Source: QHXW01 sp963847515 (GTDB taxonomy: Bacteria; Acidobacteriota; Terriglobia; Bryobacterales; Bryobacteraceae). From it: a stretch of DNA of 64,000 bases. The notes beneath the pieces are model-generated. The model was not told the DNA's origin, made no database searches, and worked only from the letters and a program-made list of their open reading frames with translations. Made by a program: the position numbers and the translations under genes. Numbering within the stretch: position 1 is the first letter of the stretch; each line of letters starts with the position of its first letter. The stretch is taken from positions 434,001-498,000 of the forward strand of contig CAWKAA010000007.1 of the NCBI GenBank assembly GCA_963847515.1, in the 5' to 3' direction. Shown one piece after another: positions 29,094 through 36,314 of this stretch.

Positions 29094-30148
29094 CTAGTCT
29101 CCTGTTTCTGAAGTACCTTTATATTTGTTGACCTTCCGGATAATCCGGCTGGCGCTGGCGACCCATTGAAAGGGTCGCGGGTTCTTGTTGTACAGCCGAA
29201 TGTAATCTTGGATGGTTTTGATCAAGTCACGAACGCTGCGGAATGTTCCGCGGCGGATTCGTTTTCGTGTGATTTCCGCAAACCAGCGTTCGATTTGGTT
29301 GAGCCACGAAGATCCGGTCGGCGTGAAGTGGACGTGATAGCGCGGTCTTTCTGCAAGCCACTTCTTCACTTCCGGATGCTTGTGGGTTCCATAGTTGTCG
29401 AGAACCAGATGGATTTCCAACTCAGCGTCAACGGACTGGTCGATCCGGTCGAGAAATCGCAGGAACTCCTGATGCCGATGTCTCGGCTGGCATTCACCGA
29501 TCACGGTTCCTTCCAGGACGTTCAGCGAAGCGAACAATGTGGTCGGCCCGTGACGTTGGTAATCGTGCGTTCGCCGCTCCGGCAGGCCGGGACGAGCGGG
29601 AGGATCGGTTGCGTCCGGTCGAGGGCCTGAATCTGGCTTTTCTCGTCCACGCTCAAAACGATCGCTTTGTCTGGCGGGTTCATATAGAGCCCCACAATGT
29701 CCCGAACCTTCGGGGCAAAATGTGGATCGCTGCTGAACTTGAACGACTCCACGCGATGCGGCTGCAGTTTGTGTCTCTTCCAGATCCGTTGCACCGTCGC
29801 GGAGCTGACCTTCTGCGCCGCAGCCATCGTGCGCACGCTCCATTGCGTGGCGTCCTTCGGCGTTGTTTTTATCGTGGCCTCCACGATAGCGGATTCGCGC
29901 TCCTCGGAGATTCGTTTCGGCCGCCCAGGTCGTGGACGATCTTCGAGAATTCCCCTTATGCCGTCACTTTCATATCGCTTCCGCCATAACAGCACAGTGG
30001 GCACCGACGTGGACAGTTTCCGCGCCAGAACTCGGTTGGCCAGCCCTTCCGCCGCACCGAGGATGATATTGATGCGCAGAACCAGGCCGCTAGGCGCACT
30101 CCGATGCTGCCTGATCGCCATCAACTCCTTTCGGTCTGCATTGTCCAA
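29094..30148 (-). pseudogene. IS630-family transposase, single frameshift
   Basis: The N-terminal 190 residues contain a helix-turn-helix (ANRVLARKLSTSVPTVLLW) and the first Asp (AIVLSVDEKSQIQALDR). A missing C near 29590 shifts the frame at LPLVPA. The second frame restores LPERRTHDYQRHGP, the second Asp (LVLDNYGTHKH) and the Glu (SWLNQIERWFAEI). The TAG stop codon is completed by the duplicated TA of the target site. Translation would need a +1/-1 shift, or the indel may be a sequencing error. Confidence 0.88.
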
Positions 30149-30239
30149 AGCGAGTCCGGCTGCAGGGGGGAAGTGGCATATCCACTTCCAGTATCCAGGC
30201 CTTCTCTTGATTAGTAAAGAGATTTTAGATACAGCAGAC
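29097..30239 (-). mobile_element. IS630-family element inserted in a permease gene
   Basis: A 1,143-bp element flanked by the TA dinucleotide on both sides (29095-29096 and 30240-30241), the hallmark of IS630/Tc1. The ends read inward gtctcctgtttctgaa and gtctgctgtatctaaa, 12 of 16 matching. Removing the element and one TA restores the permease frame exactly (codons for V-I-T-L-A-L-G-I). Confidence 0.92.
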
Positions 30240-30320
30240 TAGTGTGATCACTGCTGTGGCGGTGATTCCGGGCGCCTTACGCAGTTGCCGTAGCGCCTCG
30301 TGTGCCTGCTTGAGGGTCAT

Positions 30321-30727
30321 CTCCGGTTTGAGTTCAAGGTTCACGGCAAGCTTGACAAGGACCTTTTGGATAGTCGCGGCAATCAATCCGGCTCGGAAAT
30401 CGACGACTGGCTCCAAGCTGAAGAGGAGATCCGCCGAGCCGAAGAAGAAGCCATCGACAAGCGCTAACGTCTCCGATTGTTGAATCCGCGAAACCTCGCC
30501 CCCGGCGTGTAAAAACTGCTGGCATGGCCAGATAAAGTTTCGATGATGTGCAATGTACGATGACTCTAAGCAACAGCTTTTGAGTTCCCTAGCGGTCATG
30601 GCACCGAAGCTGCAGTCTATCGGAATAGCGTCACGGATGGGCTGCACCAGGAGACCGGTTGTGCGTAATAACACTGGTGCAGCGCTAGCACGCATAGCGC
30701 TAGCACACATAGCGATAGGAGGTCCCA
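30321..30727 (+). other. Intergenic with possible DUF2934 tail
   Basis: On the plus strand around 30385-30467 the frame reads GSEIDDWLQAEEEIRRAEE and ends in a stop. This looks like the C-terminus of a DUF2934 small protein. No start or N-terminal half is present, so it is only a relic, and the assignment is weak. Nothing else is recognisable up to the next gene. Confidence 0.35.
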
Positions 30728-31042
30728 ATGACTGAAAATACCGAACTTCTAACGGGTGTGTATCTCAGCAGCCTTGATACAGGCTCAGCCGTTGATCTGG
30801 AGACCAAGAGCCGCCACTATCGGATCGAATACTTGGAAGGGGATCGCATACGCATCTCCGGTCACCCGCGGTGGTGCCCCACGCCTGTCCTAGCCCGGCT
30901 TCACGGATCAAGGGTGGGTTTGGGTGAGTTCGAAGAGGGATATATTGGGTGCGGGATGCGTCTGGTGTTTGAACGATTGGATAATCATATTCCGATCACT
31001 ACTTCGGAAATCACGGACATTCGGGTGGACGACGTGCATTAA
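30728..31042 (+). CDS. Conserved hypothetical protein, 104 aa
   Basis: A small soluble protein beginning MTENTELLTGVYLSSL with a TKSRHYRIEYL strand and a GHPRWCPTPV segment carrying one Cys. A GATAGGAGGT ribosome-binding site lies just upstream of the ATG. The composition (alternating beta strands, no signal) suggests a compact beta domain. I believe similar short proteins are common in Acidobacteriota but know no function. Confidence 0.6.
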   Translation: MTENTELLTGVYLSSLDTGSAVDLETKSRHYRIEYLEGDRIRISGHPRWCPTPVLARLHGSRVGLGEFEEGYIGCGMRLVFERLDNHIPITTSEITDIRVDDVH

Positions 31043-31232
31043 AACTAAGATTGACACTCAGAGCGCCGCTGGGATTTATCGCATTCCTGCAGTCCGAAGC
31101 GAGCACCACGGAATGAGCAGTGCGAGCTTAACCGGCCCGACGACCGGAAAGCGTAGTTTACGATGGATTCGCACTTCAGCAGTAAAGTGACACGCCGCTC
31201 CTCAAAGTTGGCTGTCTGTCGGGAGTTTTTTT

Positions 31233-31400
31233 ATGCCGAATGAAAAGAGTCTAAGTCAGAATGATGTGTCACGCTTTCTGCTAGGGCTGGGAATTGGGCT
31301 TGTTGTTGGCTTCATCTTTAAGTCGCCGTCAAACGACTACTCGCGGAGATTCCGAGAGAGTGCCACAACGACAACCCGCAGAAGTGGATATCACTGGTGA
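31233..31400 (+). CDS. Small single-TM protein (YtxH-like)
   Basis: A 55-aa frame starting ATG at 31233, preceded by a CGGGAG site. It reads MPNEKSLSQNDVSRF, then one hydrophobic glycine-rich segment (LLGLGIGLVVGFIF), then a polar basic tail (KSPSNDYSRRFRES). The layout resembles YtxH-type small envelope proteins. It is too short for firm homology, but the ribosome-binding site and TM pattern argue that it is real. Confidence 0.5.
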   Translation: MPNEKSLSQNDVSRFLLGLGIGLVVGFIFKSPSNDYSRRFRESATTTTRRSGYHW

Positions 31401-31634
31401 TAGGCGCCGTGCCGCCTGTGGAGGTGAAGACCCGTTCCGCCCAGCGCCACGTTGCGAAGGCGCCTAAGGAAAACAATTGGATGAAAGGCTTCTCGCTACA
31501 TGCTGGCCGTAGGCTGAATGAAGCCGCGTGTGGCCCTGCACACTTATGTAGGCGGTTAATGTCAAAAAGCCGCCGCAGAATTCCTAAGGAGTATGAGAAT
31601 GACTAACAAGTTGAGGATGTTGGGTTTTATGATC

Positions 31635-32856
31635 TGTACTAATCTCAACTTGATCTGACATTTGATAGACTGCGCGGAAGCGCGGTCAGGAGAGTGTCAG
31701 CGATGAACACCGAACAGAAGATCATCAAGAACAAAGTAGGGCTGTTGAAGCTCAGCGAGATGCTGGGCAGCGTCTCGGAAGCCTGCAAGGTGATGGGTTA
31801 TTCCAGAGATAGTTTCTACCGTTTCAAAGAACTGTACGACAAGGGCGGCGAGCTGGCGTTGCGCGAGATCAGCCGACGCAAGCCTTGTCCGAAGAATCGG
31901 GTCGAGGATCACGTTGAAAAGGCCATTATGGAGATGGCCTTGGAGAAGCCGGCTTTGGGCCAGGTGCGTGTGGCGAACGAACTGACCAAGCGTGGCCTAT
32001 TCGTTTCTCCCACGGGCGTTCGCAGCGTCTGGCTCCGGCATGATCTGGAAACGTTTCGTAAGCGGCTGAAGGCGCTCGAGGCCAAGGCCGCCCAGGAACA
32101 CATCGTTCTCACCGAGGAGCAACTCCGCGCCATGGAGCGGGCGCGCGAGGAAAAGGAAGCGCACGGCGAGATCGAAACCGCGCATCCCGGCTACCTAGGA
32201 GCCCAGGATACCTATTACGTGGGCACGATCAAGAGCGTGGGCCGGATCTATCAGCAGACGTTCCTCGACACGTACACCAAGGTCGCTTTCGCCAAGCTCT
32301 ACGACCGCAAAAATGCTCTGGTGGCCGCCGACATGCTTAACGACCGCGTGCTGCCGTTCTTCGAGGAGCAGAAAGTTCCGCTGCTGCGCGTGCTCACCGA
32401 TCGCGGTACAGAATACTGTGGGCAGCGCGAGCATCACGAATACCAGTTGTACCTGGCGGTCGAGAATATCGACCACAGCCGCACCAAGGCCCGGCATCCG
32501 CAGACCAACGGTATCTGCGAGCGCTTCCATCGCACCATCCAGGAAGAGTTTTATGCCACCGCCTTTCGCAAGAAGCTCTATCAGCGCCTCGACGAATTAC
32601 AGGCGGATCTGGATGACTGGCTGCGGGAGTACAATCTGACACGAACACATTCTGGAAAGTACTGTTATGGCAAGACCCCGATGCAGACTTTCTCGGACTC
32701 GGCACACTTGGCGCAAGAGAAAATGCTCGACTCGTTCCAGAACGTAGCGCCGGAGCCGGAGCGGAGCCCTGCGCAGCGGAGCGTAGGCGGAGGCGCGGCC
32801 GCTGATGCGGCTGCTTGATCTAACCAACTATGTCAGATCAAGTCTGAGTTATTACA
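31635..32856 (+). mobile_element. IS481-family element with 7-bp target duplication
   Basis: A 1,222-bp element starting TGTACTAATCTCAACTTGAT and ending with the inverse of TGTAATAACTCAGACTTGAT. Both ends continue with ctgacat. The duplication TATGATC is exact at 31628-31634 and 32857-32863. The TGT...ACA ends and the single intact transposase agree with IS481. Confidence 0.92.
31703..32818 (+). CDS. IS481-family transposase
   Basis: A 371-aa transposase. The N-terminal helix-turn-helix domains include GSVSEACKVMGYSRDSFYRF. The integrase core has AQDTYYVGTIK (first Asp), LLRVLTDRGTEYCG (second Asp) and NGICERFHRTIQEEF (Glu). I chose ATG 31703 rather than a GTG nine bases upstream because the AGGAG site is better spaced for it. 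The gene is intact, so this element may be active and could mobilise related ends elsewhere in the genome. Confidence 0.93.
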   Translation: MNTEQKIIKNKVGLLKLSEMLGSVSEACKVMGYSRDSFYRFKELYDKGGELALREISRRKPCPKNRVEDHVEKAIMEMALEKPALGQVRVANELTKRGLFVSPTGVRSVWLRHDLETFRKRLKALEAKAAQEHIVLTEEQLRAMERAREEKEAHGEIETAHPGYLGAQDTYYVGTIKSVGRIYQQTFLDTYTKVAFAKLYDRKNALVAADMLNDRVLPFFEEQKVPLLRVLTDRGTEYCGQREHHEYQLYLAVENIDHSRTKARHPQTNGICERFHRTIQEEFYATAFRKKLYQRLDELQADLDDWLREYNLTRTHSGKYCYGKTPMQTFSDSAHLAQEKMLDSFQNVAPEPERSPAQRSVGGGAAADAAA

Positions 32857-33259
32857 TATGATCGTCCTCGCGGGTTGCGCCATGTGCCCGCTTGCCGGAG
32901 CAACGGAATGGAACAAGGGAAACACTGTAATGTTTAGCGCTCCTGTTGCAATTCCTGGTCAAGTTCTGCCGCCCGGACGCTACGTATTCAAGCTGGCTGA
33001 CCCGCAATCGGATCGTCCCATCGTGCAGATTTTCACGGAAGACCAGAGTGCATTAATCGCCACTGTTCAGGCCATCCCCGCATATCATCTTGAACCAACT
33101 GACGACACGCTCGTCACGTTTGAAGAGCGCACAACCGGGAACCCTGAAGCTGTGAAGAGGTGGTTCTATCCTGGAGAACTGTCCGGCGTGGCATTTGTGT
33201 ATCCAGAAGATCAGCGCTAGTTGAGTCTGCAATATTGGGCCGATGGCCTTGTGCGAATT

Positions 33260-33607
33260 GAAGCCCTTGCTTACCTTCTTAAGGAAGGCTTTCAGCAACT
33301 CTGGGATTACAGCTCCCCCACATGGGCTGGCAGGTTCCTCGACGATTGGTGTCGGCAGGTGATGCGCTCCCGCATCGAGCCCATGAAGAAGATCGCCCGG
33401 TCACTGCGCGATCACGCGAAACTGATCCTCAACTATTTCCGCGCTCAGAAGCTGCTCTCCAGCGGGGTTGTCGAGGGCCTGAACAACAAAGCCAAACTCA
33501 CAATGAGAAAATCCTACGGATTCCGCACCTTCCGCTGTCTCGAACTCGCCCTCTATCACTCACTTGGCAAATTACCGGAGCCGGAATCAACCCACGATTT
33601 TTTCTGA
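33260..33607 (+). pseudogene. ISL3 transposase C-terminal fragment
   Basis: The frame reads AYLLKEGFQQLWDYSS, RFLDDWCRQVMRSRIEPM, LILNYFRAQKLLSSGVVEG and LNNKAKLTMRKSYGFR, the C-terminal third of an ISL3 transposase including the catalytic Glu (VVEGLNNKAK). The N-terminal two thirds are absent. It is the same subfamily as the relic at 7090-7420 and different from the intact element at 1757. Confidence 0.85.
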
Positions 33608-33701
33608 CGAACCTTTTTTATAACTGAAACTTATTCCTGGTAAACTGCTTGAGGAAGTGGCTGTCTGCCCCGGTCACAGACGGCCAAGGGCTGGGCGCCC
33701 A

Positions 33702-34793
33702 TCAGCGGATGATTCCCAGCGTTTTCATGAGGGCATTGCCGAGGGAATCCCCGTCCAGGGGCGCCGACGGTGTATTGAGTTCTTCCAGCTTTTTGCAGTG
33801 GGCTTCCTGGTTCTGTTTCGCTGTCTGCATCATCTTAGCCAATTGTTCCTGATGAGCCTTATGACGAACCGCCGATTCCGCCGCCCCCAGCATGAGCTTT
33901 TCTTTGCTGGATGCGATGAATTCGAGCTGTTTCTTGATTCTAGGATGATCGGCGGCTCCCGGAATAGTAAGGATGTAACTACAGAACTTGTCCACTTCGG
34001 CAAACATCCGGGTAAAGTCCAGCGGAGCCGCTCGGGGGACCGTTGGCGCCAGTGCTCCCGGAGATCCTCCGTCAGGTGGGACTAGCTGAATGGGGCTGTT
34101 CGTGACGGCCTGAGCGTTAACGACAAATCCACGATCGCAAGAAGGGCAACAGATGTAATTCCACATATGCGCCAGGCACGAACTGTCAACACAGCCCAAT
34201 GGCCCACTCGGCTGCACGCTCACTTCCTGCTTGCATGCGGGGCACGCGACCGCGAGTGGTATCGGCGCTCGACACAGCCAGCAGGAAGTCTCGGCGGGCG
34301 ATTTGGAAGCGATGCAGATGAGCACGTAGCCTCCGATTTCGGAGTTGGGAAGTAGGGGTTGCCATAACTCCAGTAAGTCCGCGTGGGGCACACGCCGGGA
34401 GGGTCCGTAGAACGGATCGTGCAGAACCACGTCCTGCTCGTTCATCTCCACCAGAACAGAATAGTGGCCGGCGGGGGATTCGAGGGTCGGGCGGTGGTTG
34501 AGGATCGCGCGCGTGCCGGACTCGCCACAGAGCCGTAGTACCTGTAGAGGATGCCGCGCCTGGAAGACGACCGCATCAAAGCCTCGACTTAAAGCATCCT
34601 TAGCCATCAAATGCGTGGTGGAGGCGACACTTCCAAATCGGTTTTCTTTAGCGATCGACGGCCATATCTCCGCCTGGGGAATGTCCTGGCCGAAAGAAGA
34701 ATAGACCATCCGCAAGCAGGCGGCGCCACAGTCGCGTCTGGCCTGCGGATCGGATTGCGGTTCAAAGGGGATGGTGTTTTCCCGTTCGCTCAT
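33702..34793 (-). CDS. C39-like cysteine peptidase with zinc ribbons, candidate T6SS effector
   Basis: A 363-aa protein ending a VgrG operon. Residues 1-165 resemble the C39/papain-like peptidase fold. The catalytic set is probably Cys22 (RRDCGAACLRMVYSSFG), His110 (AGHYSVLVEM) and Asp126 (VVLHDPFYG). Residues 171-220 hold zinc-ribbon cysteine pairs (CWLC, CPAC, CCPSC). The C-terminal part (about 255-363) is helical and charged. There is no signal peptide or transmembrane segment. The ATG at 34793 follows a GGAGG site. Position after the PAAR gene suggests a cargo effector. Alternatives are a processing peptidase for the spike or a structural tip protein. No immunity gene is obvious. Confidence 0.75.
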   Translation of the reverse strand: MSERENTIPFEPQSDPQARRDCGAACLRMVYSSFGQDIPQAEIWPSIAKENRFGSVASTTHLMAKDALSRGFDAVVFQARHPLQVLRLCGESGTRAILNHRPTLESPAGHYSVLVEMNEQDVVLHDPFYGPSRRVPHADLLELWQPLLPNSEIGGYVLICIASKSPAETSCWLCRAPIPLAVACPACKQEVSVQPSGPLGCVDSSCLAHMWNYICCPSCDRGFVVNAQAVTNSPIQLVPPDGGSPGALAPTVPRAAPLDFTRMFAEVDKFCSYILTIPGAADHPRIKKQLEFIASSKEKLMLGAAESAVRHKAHQEQLAKMMQTAKQNQEAHCKKLEELNTPSAPLDGDSLGNALMKTLGIIR

Positions 34794-34818
34794 ACACTCT
34801 GCTCCTCCATAGCGACGA

Positions 34819-35109
34819 CTAGCCGATCAGAACGGTTGGGAGGCCCAGGACAATGCTGCCGCCATGGGCTGTGAGGTCGCCCATGCGGGCCGCTGGTTGG
34901 GCGCCGATAAACACGGTGAACGAACCGAGGGCGATCACGTCAGGGGGTCCCACACACGTGGCCAAGTCGCCCACGCGGGCCGCGGGCAGCCCACCGATCA
35001 GTACCGTGGGGCAGCAAGGCGGAAGAATCGGGCCGCCGACGTGAGGCACGAGAACGGTAACCATCGGACAAACGTGCATGTCTGTCATGCGGGCGGCGGG
35101 CTGTCCCAT
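34819..35109 (-). CDS. PAAR-domain spike tip protein
   Basis: A 96-aa PAAR protein (MGQPAARMTDMHVCP, GLPAARVGDLATCVGP, GAQPAARMGDLTAHGG). The three PAAR-like repeats form a cone that caps the VgrG trimer of a type VI secretion system. The start is the ATG at 35109, eight bases after a GGAGG site. His and Cys residues in the repeats are the expected metal ligands. It has no C-terminal toxin extension, so a separate protein, perhaps the adjacent C39-like peptidase, would be the cargo. Confidence 0.93.
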   Translation of the reverse strand: MGQPAARMTDMHVCPMVTVLVPHVGGPILPPCCPTVLIGGLPAARVGDLATCVGPPDVIALGSFTVFIGAQPAARMGDLTAHGGSIVLGLPTVLIG

Positions 35110-35124
35110 TTCGAAATCCTCCAA

Positions 35125-35697
35125 TCAGAAATGACGCCAATCGGCCATGCGAACTGCCATCTCCACCAGCGCCCGTTGCGTATCCAGGATTTTCACGGGC
35201 GGGCTCTGGATGGAAGCAATCTTCACCGCCCTCCCAACTGCCTTGGCCGCGGCAAATGGCGCGGGCAGCGACGGCGGAGCGTTGGGCGAAGCGACATTGC
35301 CGCCGGTCAGGAATGCAGCGGCAGCCAGCCCTCCGGCGGCGGAAGCGGGTCCGGCCGCTTCCGCCGGTTGCCGCGCGGCAATCCGGGCCTGCTCTCCGGG
35401 ATTGAGTACCCACTGCACGGCTGCGTTCGCTGCCGCCCGGTCGGCCGGCGGTAGTCGATCGCTGTAGGCATGTTGAACGCATAAGCACCCCCACCAGATC
35501 CCTTCCCTGGGCGGCAGCGCATGGGCAATGAAATCGATTGCCGCGACATACTGCTTTCCCTCCAGCAGGGCTTGCGCGAAATCAAGTGGTTCCATGTTGT
35601 CGCGGAGCAGAGCGAGCGCCTCCGTTGCCAGTTCGAAGCGGGCACAAATCTCGGAGGCCGTAGTAGCCGTGATATTGACGATAGGCAAGGCAGTCAT
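35125..35697 (-). CDS. DUF6931-like T6SS-associated protein
   Basis: A 190-aa protein. The N-terminal 90 residues are helical, with the diagnostic-looking block FIAHALPPREGIWWGCLC. The Ala/Pro-rich remainder (AGPASAAGGLAAAAFLTGG) is low complexity. Proteins of this kind sit between VgrG and PAAR genes in many genomes and are suspected adaptors or chaperones for loading the spike; this is family knowledge from memory. It starts at ATG 35697, 20 bases after the upstream gene, and ends 15 bases before the PAAR start. Confidence 0.7.
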   Translation of the reverse strand: MTALPIVNITATTASEICARFELATEALALLRDNMEPLDFAQALLEGKQYVAAIDFIAHALPPREGIWWGCLCVQHAYSDRLPPADRAAANAAVQWVLNPGEQARIAARQPAEAAGPASAAGGLAAAAFLTGGNVASPNAPPSLPAPFAAAKAVGRAVKIASIQSPPVKILDTQRALVEMAVRMADWRHF

Positions 35698-35716
35698 GAT
35701 GCGGTCCTGGAAACAG

Positions 35717-36307
35717 TTAATTGATCTTGACGATGATTCCCTGGATGGTTACGCCAGCGGGGCTCAATGAGATGGTGCTGATTCCGCCCGCCACCGACAA
35801 CGTAATCCCGCTCAGGCTTTTGATGGTGATCGGGCACGCTCCGCCATCTATGGTGATACCGGCGGGCGTCATTTCGATCTTCTGATCGACGCCCGGAAGA
35901 AGCCCACGCTGAAAAGTAATGTTTTGTATCTCCCCGGTCAGGATTTCGACGCCGTTGGTGGAATCGGAGTGCGTGGGGACCACTGCTGGCGGTCCCGCAG
36001 TAACGCGAACCCCCTTGGCTCCCTTTACTTCCACGGTTCCATCTGCGCCCGTGCCAAGCAGGTCCGTAGCCAGCAAGGCGATCACGTTCGGGCCCGGAGA
36101 AGCCGGGGGAATGGGTGGACGGCTCATCAGCTCCACCGCTCTTGCGCTGATTTTGTAGGACCCGTCGAACGATTGAGAGTGGTCCTGGCTATCCGGGCCG
36201 CCGCCCGAGCCGCCGCTGACGTATTCGTCGCTTGAATGCACGTCGAACCTCCGAGTAGTTCCTTTGCCTCTGGGGCGGATCCCTTGTGACCGCCGGTGCG
36301 TCTTCAT
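35717..36307 (-). CDS. Beta-helix spike protein (DUF2345/VgrG C-terminal-like)
   Basis: A 196-aa protein whose C-terminal 90 residues are short beta-strand repeats (AGITIDGGACPITIKSLSG, ITLSVAGGISTISLSPAG, VTIQGIIVKIN), the pattern of a triple-stranded beta-helix needle. The first 50 residues are polar and glycine-rich. It begins seven bases after the VgrG gene. It probably extends or caps the VgrG spike as a separate subunit. The exact family is uncertain. Confidence 0.6.
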   Translation of the reverse strand: MKTHRRSQGIRPRGKGTTRRFDVHSSDEYVSGGSGGGPDSQDHSQSFDGSYKISARAVELMSRPPIPPASPGPNVIALLATDLLGTGADGTVEVKGAKGVRVTAGPPAVVPTHSDSTNGVEILTGEIQNITFQRGLLPGVDQKIEMTPAGITIDGGACPITIKSLSGITLSVAGGISTISLSPAGVTIQGIIVKIN

Positions 36308-36314
36308 TGCCCGC

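Larger units (their letters stand above)
28230..30320 (-). pseudogene. ADOP-type MacB-like ABC permease, disrupted by IS630
   Basis: The gene starts at the ATG at 30320 (MTLKQAHEALRQLRK, APGITATAVITL). It is cut at 30241/29096 by an IS630 element and resumes as ALGIGATTAIFTLVHQVML. A frameshift near 28895 separates EAYKNFRAH from TSEFTDLAALQ. The MacB periplasmic domain continues (QFVSGNFFRTFGVHAWIGR; INGHPFTLIGVAAPGFYG) and ends at about 28230 after LLLIAAGCVL, so all later transmembrane helices are missing. Acidobacterial ADOP permeases are assumed to export macrolide-like or lipid substrates. This one is dead. Confidence 0.85.
31599..33220 (+). pseudogene. Exported conserved hypothetical protein, split by IS481
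   Basis: The start is an ATG at 31599 with an AAGGAG site. Codons 1-12 (MTNKLRMLGFMI) lie before the insertion. After removal of the element and one copy of the 7-bp duplication the frame continues at 32864 as VLAGCAMCPLAGATEWNKG. This reconstitutes a signal peptide and a mature domain of about 105 residues (VAIPGQVLPPGRYVFKLAD; TGNPEAVKRWFYPGE). The rest of the gene is intact to the stop at 33220. The function is unknown. An ATG at 32858 formed by the duplication might still express a shortened, still signal-bearing product. Confidence 0.8.

Noticed and set aside
29522..29843. Programmed frameshifting in the IS630 transposase
   Set aside because: The break lies inside the catalytic domain and not at a typical slippery heptamer. 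A missing base in a short C run explains it better.
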